Assembly (NCBI GenBank): GCA_947460345.1
Contig: CANHGM010000009.1
Coordinates: forward strand, 1 to 64,000
Reading direction: 5' to 3'
From: Bacteroidota bacterium
GTDB taxonomy: Bacteria; Bacteroidota; Bacteroidia; UKL13-3
DNA length: 64,000 nucleotides
Shown here: piece by piece, positions 54,099 through 62,612 of the stretch
Layout: each line of letters opens with the position of its first letter
How positions within the stretch are numbered: position 1 is the stretch's first letter
Made by a program: the position numbers and the translations under genes
The notes under the pieces: generated by a model
Database searches by the model: none
The model's input: only the letters and a program-made list of their open reading frames with translations
What the model was told of the DNA's origin: nothing

Positions 54099-56261
54099 TT
54101 GAAAAAATATATATACATATTTCTACTACTAATACTTACTGGTTTGGTAAGTATATGCCAAGCAGACGAGGGTATGTATCCACTATCCTCTATTAAAAAT
54201 ATCAATTTACAAAAAGCGGGGATGAAACTAACTCAAGAAGAGTTATATAACCCCAATGGTGTAAGTTTGATAGATGCTATAGTAAGATTGGGCGGTTGTA
54301 CGGGTTCATTTGTAAGTGCAGATGGATTAATCATCACCAATCATCATTGTGCATTTGGCTCTGTAGCAGCTATAAGTGATACAGTAAATGATTACATTAA
54401 AAAAGGTTATTTAGCAAAAAGTAAAAATCAAGAATCTCCAGCTCAGGGTTTAACAGTAAAAATTACAGTTGGGTATATAGATGTATCAAATGATGTGTTA
54501 GAAGAAGCAAACAAGATGTCAGATGCTGCAAGTCGTTTAAATATGATTAAGATTAGAATGGAAGAAATAGTCGAAGTAGAGAAAGCAAAAAATCCCAACC
54601 TTACTTATGAAATTTCAGAAATGTTTGCTGGTAAAACTTATGTTTTATTTAAATATCAAATAATAAAAGACGTTAGAATAGTATATGTACCTCAAAGAAA
54701 TATTGGTGAATATGGTGGAGAAAAAGACAATTGGGAGTGGCCTAGGCACTCAGGAGATTTTGCATTTGTAAGGGCTTATGTAGCTCCTGATGGAAGCCCA
54801 GCGGCATATAATAAAAACAATGTTCCATTTAAACCATCTAGGTATTTAAAAGTAAATCCTCAAGGAATTCAAGAAAATGATTTTGTGTTTATTTTAGGAT
54901 ATCCTGGAAGAACTTTCAGGAATCAACCATCACAGTTTTATCAATACCATGCTAAATATCAATTGCCCTTTATAACCAATATATATGATTGGAAAATAGC
55001 AAAGATGGAAGAGTTAGGAAAAAACAATTATGACTTGGCTATTAAATACAGTTCTCAAATCAAATCTTTAGCCAATACAACTAAAAACTATAAAGGGAAA
55101 TTACAAGGTTTTAATAGGGTTCCGCTAATACAAGAGAAACAAAAAGAAGAACAAGATTTACAAAAATATATATTATCAAGCCCTGAACTTTCTTCAAATT
55201 ACGGAACATTGTTAAATGATATACAAAAAGTATATGATGTAAAATTTAAGAATGCAGAATTATTTATGTGGCTGTCACAATTATTTAATTCAACAGGAAT
55301 AGTTAAATCAGCTCATACGATTAATAATTTTACTCAAGAGATGAAGATTACCTATCAGTTGAAATGGTATGATGTGTTTAACTCTACTGCAAAAATGTTG
55401 AAAAAGCAAGTAAGTGAGTCGTACGGAATGTTTGTACCAGACTTTGACAAAGCCTTTATTGCTAAAATGTTGATGGATGCATATAAAAATAAAAACTTAA
55501 GTCAAGTTTTTGTTGCATTAAATATACCACAGAGAAATGATTATTCAGATGAACTAATGATGGCATACTTTGAAAGATATGCTCAAAAATTAGTTGATCA
55601 GTCTTCTTTAAAAAATCCACATCAAATATTTGCGATGCTTGATAACAAGCCAGAGTCTGTATTTAAAATAAAAGACGACCTTACAAGTTTTGTTAAGAAG
55701 TTAAGCAAACTATATAATGAGCAAGAACTTCTTAGACAAAAACAAGATGCGGAATTAAATTTATTATTGGCTCAATTGGTAGAAGTAAAAATGCTTAAAA
55801 ACAATGCAGCCTTTATACCAGATGCTAACGCTACTCTGAGGTTCACATATGGATACGTAAGAGGTTATTGGCCCAATGATGGAATATATAACAAACCTTT
55901 TACTACCCTAACCGGACTAATAGAAAAAGCTGACAATACCGAGTATATTTTGCCTGAACAATACAGACAATATGAAAACGGAAAAGAATTTGAAGGCCTT
56001 GCACATAAAGGCCTAAATGATATCCCTGTTGATTTTTTATATAATTTAGATACCACAGGAGGTAATAGTGGAAGCCCCGTAATGAATGATAAAGGTGAAT
56101 TGGTAGGTGTTAATTTTGATAGAGCATATACTGCCACCATAAACGATTATGCATGGAACGAAAATTACAGTCGATCTGTGGCAGTAGATATTAGATACGT
56201 CTTATGGGTGACCAAAAAAGTGGCTGGAGCTGATTTCTTATTAAAAGAAATGGGTATATAA
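54099..56261 (+). CDS. S46 family dipeptidyl-peptidase (DPP7/DPP11 type)
   Basis: A periplasmic serine exopeptidase that releases dipeptides. TTG 54099 gives a clean signal peptide (KKYIYIFLLLILTGLVSICQA) and 720 aa, the family length; the first usable ATG is in the mature part, so a TTG start is needed. The catalytic His is H83 (NHHCAFG); the nucleophile is Ser in GGNSGSPVMND. Just after it, GVNFDRAYTA has Arg where DPP11 has its specificity Arg and DPP7 has Gly, so acidic P1 residues (Asp/Glu) are predicted. It lies 16 nt after murA. Confidence 0.9.
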   Translation: MKKYIYIFLLLILTGLVSICQADEGMYPLSSIKNINLQKAGMKLTQEELYNPNGVSLIDAIVRLGGCTGSFVSADGLIITNHHCAFGSVAAISDTVNDYIKKGYLAKSKNQESPAQGLTVKITVGYIDVSNDVLEEANKMSDAASRLNMIKIRMEEIVEVEKAKNPNLTYEISEMFAGKTYVLFKYQIIKDVRIVYVPQRNIGEYGGEKDNWEWPRHSGDFAFVRAYVAPDGSPAAYNKNNVPFKPSRYLKVNPQGIQENDFVFILGYPGRTFRNQPSQFYQYHAKYQLPFITNIYDWKIAKMEELGKNNYDLAIKYSSQIKSLANTTKNYKGKLQGFNRVPLIQEKQKEEQDLQKYILSSPELSSNYGTLLNDIQKVYDVKFKNAELFMWLSQLFNSTGIVKSAHTINNFTQEMKITYQLKWYDVFNSTAKMLKKQVSESYGMFVPDFDKAFIAKMLMDAYKNKNLSQVFVALNIPQRNDYSDELMMAYFERYAQKLVDQSSLKNPHQIFAMLDNKPESVFKIKDDLTSFVKKLSKLYNEQELLRQKQDAELNLLLAQLVEVKMLKNNAAFIPDANATLRFTYGYVRGYWPNDGIYNKPFTTLTGLIEKADNTEYILPEQYRQYENGKEFEGLAHKGLNDIPVDFLYNLDTTGGNSGSPVMNDKGELVGVNFDRAYTATINDYAWNENYSRSVAVDIRYVLWVTKKVAGADFLLKEMGI

Positions 56262-56266
56262 TTTTT

Positions 56267-56297
56267 TTTGTAGTTTTAGCGTTTGTATGTATGTTTG
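56267..56297 (+). promoter_or_regulatory. Promoter of the lipocalin-like lipoprotein gene
   Basis: TTTG (56267-56270), exactly 19 nt, then TATGTTTG (56290-56297): a full match to the Bacteroidota consensus. The leader before ATG 56326 is about 22 nt. Confidence 0.75.
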
Positions 56298-56325
56298 TAT
56301 TTCAAAAAAATAATTATAAAAAACA

Positions 56326-56748
56326 ATGAAAAAAATTTTAACTCTAACACTTTCTATTGCTATGATGGCAATTTTATTTACATCTTGTTCTAAAGAAAAA
56401 AAATTAGCTAACCGTTTAGAAGGCACTTGGAACATTGACAAATATGATATTTCTTTCACTCCATCTGGTGGTGGTGTTGCCACACCGCTCTCTTTTACAA
56501 ATGTTGGCACTTTCTCATTCAAAGATGATAAAACTGGTTCATATAGTATTGTAATTTTAGGTTCTACAGACAACGGAACTTATACTTGGTCTAACACTGC
56601 TACTACAGTTACCATGACAGAAAACGGTCAAACTCCAATCACATACACAGCTACTACAAATGAAAAAACTAAGCAAGTATGGACAGCTAACTATATAGAT
56701 AAAGATGGTGACCAAAATTCAGAAACTATTAGTCTTACTAAAAAATAA
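56326..56748 (+). CDS. Lipocalin-like lipoprotein
   Basis: A 140-residue lipoprotein with the lipobox LFTSC (residues 17-21) after MKKILTLTLSIAMMAI. The mature part begins with the lipocalin-like signature LEGTWNIDKYDISF and continues as beta strands (GTFSFKDDKTGSYSI, NGTYTWSN). It is rich in Thr/Ser and ends in a basic tail. Bacteroidota encode many such proteins with unknown ligand. A terminator follows. Confidence 0.78.
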   Translation: MKKILTLTLSIAMMAILFTSCSKEKKLANRLEGTWNIDKYDISFTPSGGGVATPLSFTNVGTFSFKDDKTGSYSIVILGSTDNGTYTWSNTATTVTMTENGQTPITYTATTNEKTKQVWTANYIDKDGDQNSETISLTKK

Positions 56749-56770
56749 TTGAACATTAATATCTCTATTC

Positions 56771-56801
56771 AAAAGCCTCAGAGTCATCTGGGGCTTTTTT
56801 T
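56771..56801 (+). terminator. Intrinsic terminator after the lipocalin-like gene
   Basis: AAAAGCCTCAGA (56771-56782), a GTCA loop, TCTGGGGCTTTT (56787-56798, one G-T pair), then a T-run to 56801. Confidence 0.88.
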
Positions 56802-56852
56802 GTTCATATAAACTTTTAAGAAGCATTAATCTACACTTATGTATATAAATGT

Positions 56853-57266
56853 TTATCTAAATTTTCTGTCTTTATCTTCTATTGGTAAATCGTTAATGCT
56901 TGCAAATCTTTTTGTCATATATCCATATTCATCAAACTCCCACATTTCGTTTCCATAAGAACGAAACCATTCGCCAGATTGGTTATGCCATTCATATTCA
57001 AACCTCACACCAATCTTATTGTCAGTATAGCACCAAAGTTCTTTTTTTAATTTGTAATTAAGTTCTTTTTCCCATTTCTGAGTTAAGAATGTTTTTACTT
57101 CATCTCTACCATGTATAAATAAATCTCTATTTCTCCATTCCGTATTTTCGGTATATGCCAAACAAGCTTTCTCTGGATCTTTTGTATTCCAAGCGTTCTC
57201 GGCCATTTGTACTTTTTCTTTGGCTGTTTCTTCAGTAAAAGGAGGTATTGGGAATCTTTTTCCCAT
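56853..57266 (-). CDS. DUF1348 / NTF2-like protein
   Basis: A 137-residue protein of the DUF1348 branch of the NTF2-like fold: [21 protein letters not shown] at the N-terminus, [18 protein letters not shown] near residue 46, and [14 protein letters not shown] near residue 100, ending [10 protein letters not shown]. Such proteins are small cytoplasmic barrels; no substrate is known. It is 12 nt after the small membrane protein gene. Confidence 0.85.
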   Translation of the reverse strand: MGKRFPIPPFTEETAKEKVQMAENAWNTKDPEKACLAYTENTEWRNRDLFIHGRDEVKTFLTQKWEKELNYKLKKELWCYTDNKIGVRFEYEWHNQSGEWFRSYGNEMWEFDEYGYMTKRFASINDLPIEDKDRKFR

Positions 57267-57278
57267 TTTATTTTAGTA

Positions 57279-57689
57279 TTAATTTATATATGAAGATACA
57301 AAAAAAGCAGCTAAAAATATAATTAGGAGCAAACCAATTCCGATAATCAAAGGTTTCCAAATTTTCTTTTTAGGATAAATTGTTTCATCGGGGATGTGTT
57401 TTTTAAAAAACAGAGAAATTAAAATTTGACTACCAATTAAGTTAAAAACGAGTGATAAAGATGTAAATGATTTCTCTGGGATATTTATAATAAATGCAGC
57501 AATAACAGTATATATAATTGAGAATAATAACACCATATTGGCATCTCTTTTTCTGCCTATATCAATCAAATTTTGCATGAGCATGATGCCCCCAAAAATT
57601 GGAGCAAATAAAATTGCAAATCCTGATACAGCACTTTTGGTGTATATAGGTGGATAGGTTTCTATATTTTCATCAATAGGCTTTTCCAT
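57279..57689 (-). CDS. Small membrane protein (136 aa), about three to four helices
   Basis: Not recognised. Hydrophobic segments are GFAILFAPIFGGIMLMQNL, LLFSIIYTVIAAFII, SLSLVFNLIGSQILISLFF and LIIGIGLLLIIFLAAFFV. Polar N-terminus with EENIETYPPIYTK-like character. It lies 14 nt after purM in the same direction and 12 nt before the DUF1348 gene, so it is probably in the same operon. Confidence 0.7.
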   Translation of the reverse strand: MEKPIDENIETYPPIYTKSAVSGFAILFAPIFGGIMLMQNLIDIGRKRDANMVLLFSIIYTVIAAFIINIPEKSFTSLSLVFNLIGSQILISLFFKKHIPDETIYPKKKIWKPLIIGIGLLLIIFLAAFFVSSYIN

Positions 57690-57703
57690 GGTATGTTTTA
57701 TTT

Positions 57704-58879
57704 TTAATACACTATTGTTTTGTCACCTTTAAAAATACTGAGCTTTTTGCTATCACTAGCTTCAGTATAACCTATGATTTGTGATTCAATATGGTACGAC
57801 TGAGCAATTTCAATTAACGATTGAGCAGTTTCTTCATTCGTATATATTTCCATCATACAGCCCATATTAAATGTTTTGTACATCATTTCATCAGATATTC
57901 CCGATTCTGCTTGTATAAGTTTGAATAATGGTGGTACATCAAACAAATTATTTTTAACTATATGCACTTGGTCTACAAAATGAAGTATCTTAGTTTGACC
58001 TCCACCACTACAATGAACCATGCCATATATATGGTTGCGATGGTTGTTTAATATATCATGAATCAGAGGGCTAAAACAACGGGTAGGAGAGAGGACCAGT
58101 TGGCCTGCATTTATTGCACCATTAGGTGTTTCGATAGGAGTGGTTAGTAATTGTTTGCCTTGGTATATCAAACCCTTATCGATACTAGGGTCATAACTTT
58201 CAGTATAACTGTTTGCATATATATGGTTAAAAACATCGTGCCTGGCTGAGGTTAAACCATTAGAACCCATTCCACCATTATATGCATTTTCGTATATTGC
58301 TTGTCCGTATGAAGCCAATCCAACTATTATTTGATTGCTGTTTATATTAGCATTATTTATTACTTCATTTCTTGGCATTCGTACTGTAACAGTTGAATCT
58401 ACAATTACAGTACGAACTAAATCACCTACATCAGCTGTTTCGCCACCCGTGAGGTGCATTTTCACCCCTAAATTATTCATATTCTCAACAAACTCTTGAG
58501 TGCCTTCTATTATTGTTTTAATTACTTCTCCAGGTATTAAGTTTTTGTTTCTACCAATAGTGGATGAAATTAATATATCATTGACTGCTCCAACACATAA
58601 CAAATCATTTAAATTCATTACTAAAGAGTCTTGAGCTATGCCTTTCCAAACAGATAAATCTCCTGTTTCTTTCCAATATATATAAGCTAAAGAAGATTTA
58701 GTCCCTGCCCCATCTGCATGCATAATATTACAATACTCAGGGTTTGCAGCCAATATATCTGGAATGATTTTACAAAATGCTTTTGGATATATACCTTTAT
58801 CCATATTTTTTATGGCTTCATGTACATCTTCTTTTTGAGAAGAAACGCCACGTAACATGTATTTATCAACATTATTCAT
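57704..58879 (-). CDS. purM: Phosphoribosylformylglycinamidine cyclo-ligase
   Basis: PurM closes the imidazole ring to give AIR in purine synthesis. The long Bacteroidota form is present at 391 aa: MHADGAGTKSSLAYIYWKE near residue 53, MNLNDLLCVGA near residue 88, LTGGETADVGDLVRT near residue 144, and CSGGGQTKI near residue 294. No other pur genes are nearby. The operon continues into two small genes. Confidence 0.93.
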   Translation of the reverse strand: MNNVDKYMLRGVSSQKEDVHEAIKNMDKGIYPKAFCKIIPDILAANPEYCNIMHADGAGTKSSLAYIYWKETGDLSVWKGIAQDSLVMNLNDLLCVGAVNDILISSTIGRNKNLIPGEVIKTIIEGTQEFVENMNNLGVKMHLTGGETADVGDLVRTVIVDSTVTVRMPRNEVINNANINSNQIIVGLASYGQAIYENAYNGGMGSNGLTSARHDVFNHIYANSYTESYDPSIDKGLIYQGKQLLTTPIETPNGAINAGQLVLSPTRCFSPLIHDILNNHRNHIYGMVHCSGGGQTKILHFVDQVHIVKNNLFDVPPLFKLIQAESGISDEMMYKTFNMGCMMEIYTNEETAQSLIEIAQSYHIESQIIGYTEASDSKKLSIFKGDKTIVY

Positions 58880-59022
58880 TTTTAATATTTTGTTATGGTA
58901 CTGATAATTAGATTTTTGACAAACTATATATGTTTATAGTAATTCTGTGACATATATTTTACATATAATAAAGCAACCAAACATGCGTTTAGATAGTCAA
59001 ATAAACTAATAAATATACTGAT

Positions 59023-59208
59023 ATGAATCGTCCATTATTATTAATTGTTTGTGCTATGTTTTGCATTTGCTTTATAGTGTTAGCTGCAGGTATATCTTTA
59101 AAAGTAATTTTTACGTTGTTATTATTTTCAGGTTTTCTAGCTATTTCGTTAAAGTTGTTTAACCATCTCACACACCACAAATATGATGATGTGACAGATG
59201 AAGCTTAA
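59023..59208 (+). CDS. Small two-helix membrane protein (61 aa), uncertain
   Basis: An ATG-started 61-residue frame with two hydrophobic segments (LLIVCAMFCICFIVLAAGI and VIFTLLLFSGFLAISL) and a polar end (HHKYDDVTDEA). It fills a gap between purM and the lipoprotein gene. No family, promoter or RBS supports it, but an antisense frame on the same stretch looks less protein-like. It may be real. Confidence 0.45.
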   Translation: MNRPLLLIVCAMFCICFIVLAAGISLKVIFTLLLFSGFLAISLKLFNHLTHHKYDDVTDEA

Positions 59209-59681
59209 TTAATTCTTTCAAATCTATATACAAGTTCTTTTCTTTCTATAATCCCTTGGCTGTTTGTTTGTGCTTTATATAATTCAATAAATCTTGTTTT
59301 AACATATTCAAATGTATCCTGAATTGGATTGTTCTCATCTGTGTTTTTCATTAACAATATATAGCCTTTTTCATTCACTTTAGTAAACCTTAATTGCTTA
59401 TATAAGCTTGAATTTGTAATAACCCCATTTGAATCAATGCTCGTTTGTTTCAGTTTTTTAGAGGAAGCATTGTATACATTAAAATCACCAGTAAATAATG
59501 CTTGAATTTTTTTTACTTCTTCAAGCATACCTATTGTTTGATCATCGATGATATCTATTGAAGTATCAGGAGTGACAGCAGTTGTGTCTGTATTCAAATT
59601 TTTTTCTTCTGTAGTATTACTTTTACAAGAAGCTAGCAAACATATAATAATTGATGCTAGATATATTTTTTTGGTTTTCAT
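59205..59681 (-). CDS. Predicted lipoprotein of unknown function
   Basis: ATG 59681 gives a signal peptide MKTKKIYLASIIICLLASC with the lipobox LLASC; upstream codons (WWNGDVIIAF) overlap fabG and are unlikely to be used. The mature part starts with a Thr/Asp-rich linker (EEKNLNTDTTAVTPDTSIDI), then an alpha/beta part (VKKIQALFTGDFNVYN, FEYVKTRFIELYKAQ). No family recognised. It is 14 nt after fabG. Confidence 0.75.
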   Translation of the reverse strand: MKTKKIYLASIIICLLASCKSNTTEEKNLNTDTTAVTPDTSIDIIDDQTIGMLEEVKKIQALFTGDFNVYNASSKKLKQTSIDSNGVITNSSLYKQLRFTKVNEKGYILLMKNTDENNPIQDTFEYVKTRFIELYKAQTNSQGIIERKELVYRFERIN

Positions 59682-59695
59682 TTTAAAAGCTATTA

Positions 59696-60442
59696 TTACA
59701 TCACCATTCCACCACAAACATTGATAGTTTGACCAGTAATATATGTTGATTGGTCAGAAGCTAAAAACACACATAAATCAGCCACATCTTTAGTAGAGCC
59801 TGCTCTTTTTAAAGGAATTGTTTCCATCCATTTTGCTTTCACTTCATCATTTAAGTGGCCAGTCATTTCTGTTTCTATAAAACCTGGTGCAACTGCATTA
59901 CATCTGATATTTCTACTTCCTAATTCTTTGGCAATACTTTTTGTGAAACCAATCATACCAGCTTTGCTGGCTGCATAGTTTGCTTGGCCTGCATTGCCTG
60001 TTATACCTACTATAGAAGTCATATTTATGATACTTCCTTTTTTAGCTTTCATCATTGGTTTTATAGCAGCCTTTGTGATTAAAAATGCTGATTTTAGATT
60101 GGTATTCATCACTTCATCCCATTGTTCTTCATTCATTCTCATCAACAAAGTATCTCTTGTGATTCCGGCATTGTTTATTACTATGTCTAGTGCTCCAAAA
60201 TCTTTTATAACTTCATCTATAAGTTTATCTGCTTCTTCTGATTTTGATGCATCACTTTGATATCCTTTTGCTTTTACTCCTGCTGCTGCCAATTTAGCTT
60301 CAAAAGCTTTAGCCTTATCTACTGAACTTAAAAATGTAAACGCAATTGACGCACCTTGTGCAGCAAATACTTCTGCAATTCCTTTACCGATACCACGGCT
60401 TGCTCCTGTGATTAGGGCAGTTTTTCCTTCAAGTAATTTCAT
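59696..60442 (-). CDS. fabG: 3-oxoacyl-[acyl-carrier-protein] reductase
   Basis: FabG reduces 3-oxoacyl-ACP with NADPH in fatty acid synthesis. The NADP motif is TGASRGIG (residues 12-19), NNAG is at 90-93, and the catalytic set is S143, Y156 and K160 (SIVGITGNAGQANYAASK). The C-terminus (SDQSTYITGQTINVCGGMVM) is typical. A TATATTTG -7 element at 60460-60467 lies just upstream, so it can be transcribed apart from the GT2 gene. Confidence 0.94.
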   Translation of the reverse strand: MKLLEGKTALITGASRGIGKGIAEVFAAQGASIAFTFLSSVDKAKAFEAKLAAAGVKAKGYQSDASKSEEADKLIDEVIKDFGALDIVINNAGITRDTLLMRMNEEQWDEVMNTNLKSAFLITKAAIKPMMKAKKGSIINMTSIVGITGNAGQANYAASKAGMIGFTKSIAKELGSRNIRCNAVAPGFIETEMTGHLNDEVKAKWMETIPLKRAGSTKDVADLCVFLASDQSTYITGQTINVCGGMVM

Positions 60443-60472
60443 TTTATTAGATTTTTTTGCAAATATATGACT

Positions 60473-61573
60473 CTATTGATTGATTATTTTTCTTCCTTTC
60501 CATTCATACCCATAAAAATTTGAACGTATGGCTATATATGTAACTATAAATGGATAAACAAATTGAAAGAGCAACAAATATATAATGGATATTGGAAGCT
60601 GGTAAAATTGATGAATGTTATGAATGTATCTAAATTCAAAAAAGGTTTTAACTAGAAAAAAGAGTAACATATAAATTGTATAGTAACCTGAAAGCATTAA
60701 TACAATTGCCCCCATAGATACTAAATGGTTTATAGCTACTAGATATAAAGCTGTAATTTGATAATGTTTTTTGTATAGTTTGTGTTTGCTAGCCCATCTA
60801 ATTCTTTGTTCGAAATATTGTGTAAAAGTGGATACACTTTGAGTGGTTACAATGGCATCTTTATTTTGTGCAAAAACAATAGGTCCTTTGTTTGCAAGTT
60901 TATGCATCAAAAACTCGTCATCTCCACTGGCAATATTTTTATTGTCATGATAACCTCCTACTTCAAAAAATAAAGACCTCTTATAGGCCAGATTTGCACC
61001 ATTACAAGTAAAAGGTTGTTTGCGTTTGATATATGCCGCACTCATTTCTATTAACGAATGAAACTCAAATGTTTGTAGTTGATATAAAAATGCTGAATTT
61101 GTTTTGTTTTTTTTAAGCTTTACTGGTCCACAAACCATAGCTGCATTTTTTTGTATATATAAATCAACCAAAGTGGAAAGCCAATTAGGGCCCATTTCGC
61201 AATCAGCATCAGTTGTTACTATCAATTCAGCTTGACTGTGATTTAAAGCCGTAGTTATGGCATTTTTTTTACCTTCCCCTATGTTTTGGAGAACAACTAT
61301 TTCGTTATAGTTTTTGAGCTTAGAAATTGTGTTGTCTGTTGAGTGGTCGTCAACAAATATAATTTCAACTAAAGATGCCGGATAGTTTTGTTTAAATAAA
61401 ATATTTACTAGTGAATCTATTTGTGTTTCCTCATTTCTAACAGCTACTACAACTGAAATTAGCGTTGTGTAATTTAGCGTTTTTTCTTCTGCAATTTTTT
61501 TACACCATTCTATTCCTAAAATTTCAAGCCATACGATATATAACAGTGGAAATAGAAAAAATAAATACATCAA
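60473..61573 (-). CDS. Membrane-associated GT2 glycosyltransferase
   Basis: A 366-residue processive-type GT2. The domain starts ISVVVAVRNEETQIDSLVN near residue 40, with DDHS (D-x-D-like), then TTDADCEMGPNWL near residue 120 and the QRIRW motif (QxxRW) near residue 260. One N-terminal and several C-terminal helices anchor it. It overlaps the flippase-like gene by 4 nt (ATGA), pointing to a joint function in making a surface or lipid-linked glycan. Confidence 0.9.
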   Translation of the reverse strand: MMYLFFLFPLLYIVWLEILGIEWCKKIAEEKTLNYTTLISVVVAVRNEETQIDSLVNILFKQNYPASLVEIIFVDDHSTDNTISKLKNYNEIVVLQNIGEGKKNAITTALNHSQAELIVTTDADCEMGPNWLSTLVDLYIQKNAAMVCGPVKLKKNKTNSAFLYQLQTFEFHSLIEMSAAYIKRKQPFTCNGANLAYKRSLFFEVGGYHDNKNIASGDDEFLMHKLANKGPIVFAQNKDAIVTTQSVSTFTQYFEQRIRWASKHKLYKKHYQITALYLVAINHLVSMGAIVLMLSGYYTIYMLLFFLVKTFFEFRYIHNIHQFYQLPISIIYLLLFQFVYPFIVTYIAIRSNFYGYEWKGRKIINQ

Positions 61574-62565
61574 AGCTGTATACGGTCGTATTTAGAAAAC
61601 ATCAAAAAGAATAAACCTAATAATGCGGGTATAATTAAGTTTATTAACCACAATAAAATTGAAGCTATAATCACCATTGCTTCATTGGCTTCAAACAATG
61701 AAAAGATGCCTATGGCACCTGCACTTCTAATCCCTAATTCAAACAAAGCTACTGTTGGTACTGCCGTTTGTATAAAAAATACTGTAGAAGTAGCTATTAA
61801 GCAAATGATGATATTTAACTCAAAGCCTAAACCATAAAGGAGTAACACATATTGAATATTGAAAACACTATATCTAAGCAATGATAAGAAAAGACTTTTA
61901 TTAAGAATAACTTTCGATAAAACAGTTAATTTAATATTTGTCTTTTTTATTAAATGGTAAATAAATGTTTTCTTTACATAATGCCATAAAAATGTATAGT
62001 TGTAGTAAATACTTAAAAGGGCAAGTGATGCTAAAATAGAAATAGAAAATAGTGCAATAGTTATAATATCAGATAGTTGGGTACGGTCATATAATACATA
62101 AATAAATGATAACCCTCCTAAAATCATTGTTACTATAAGCTGACTAAAGCTTCCCATAACCGTAAAAACCCCGGCTTTAAATCTGTTTGTTTTACTTATA
62201 TATAAAACACGGCCTCCAAATTCCCCAATTCTATTAGGTGTGAACATTCCAACACTAATACCAGATAAGGTTGCTTTTATACTATCAATATATGAAATTT
62301 TTTCGATGGGTTCCATAAGCAATTTCCATTTATATGCTTCTATACCCCAGTTACCAAACATAAAAACTACTGATAGAATCAAGTATATATATTGTGTATA
62401 GGTGAGGTTTATAAATGAAAATGTTTGGAAAAAGTCAGAAGTAATAGATTCATCAATTCTTATGTATATATAAACAAAAGCAAATAGTCCAACCCCGTAT
62501 TTGAGTATGTTGCTATATTTGTGTTTATTTAAAGAAATTGATTTTAACATTTGTGCAAATTTCAC
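61570..62565 (-). CDS. UPF0104 / LPG-synthase-TM-like flippase-type membrane protein
   Basis: A 331-residue protein with about eight membrane helices, similar to the transmembrane half of lysylphosphatidylglycerol synthase (UPF0104). MFTPNRIGEFGGRVLYISK near residue 110 and ELGIRSAGAIGIFS near residue 275 are the family landmarks. Such proteins flip or synthesise lipids. The coupled GT2 suggests a glycolipid, which is inference. First gene of its run, with fabG downstream. Confidence 0.85.
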   Translation of the reverse strand: MKFAQMLKSISLNKHKYSNILKYGVGLFAFVYIYIRIDESITSDFFQTFSFINLTYTQYIYLILSVVFMFGNWGIEAYKWKLLMEPIEKISYIDSIKATLSGISVGMFTPNRIGEFGGRVLYISKTNRFKAGVFTVMGSFSQLIVTMILGGLSFIYVLYDRTQLSDIITIALFSISILASLALLSIYYNYTFLWHYVKKTFIYHLIKKTNIKLTVLSKVILNKSLFLSLLRYSVFNIQYVLLLYGLGFELNIIICLIATSTVFFIQTAVPTVALFELGIRSAGAIGIFSLFEANEAMVIIASILLWLINLIIPALLGLFFLMFSKYDRIQL

Positions 62566-62612
62566 TTAAAATTATGAAATAAGCCGAAAAGAAATTAAAA
62601 TTGCTGATAAGT

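Noticed and set aside
58989-59180. Minus-strand frame opposite the small two-helix protein
   Set aside because: Its residues are Asn-rich and polar with no signal or family, typical of an antisense shadow. The plus-strand frame with two hydrophobic segments is more plausible.
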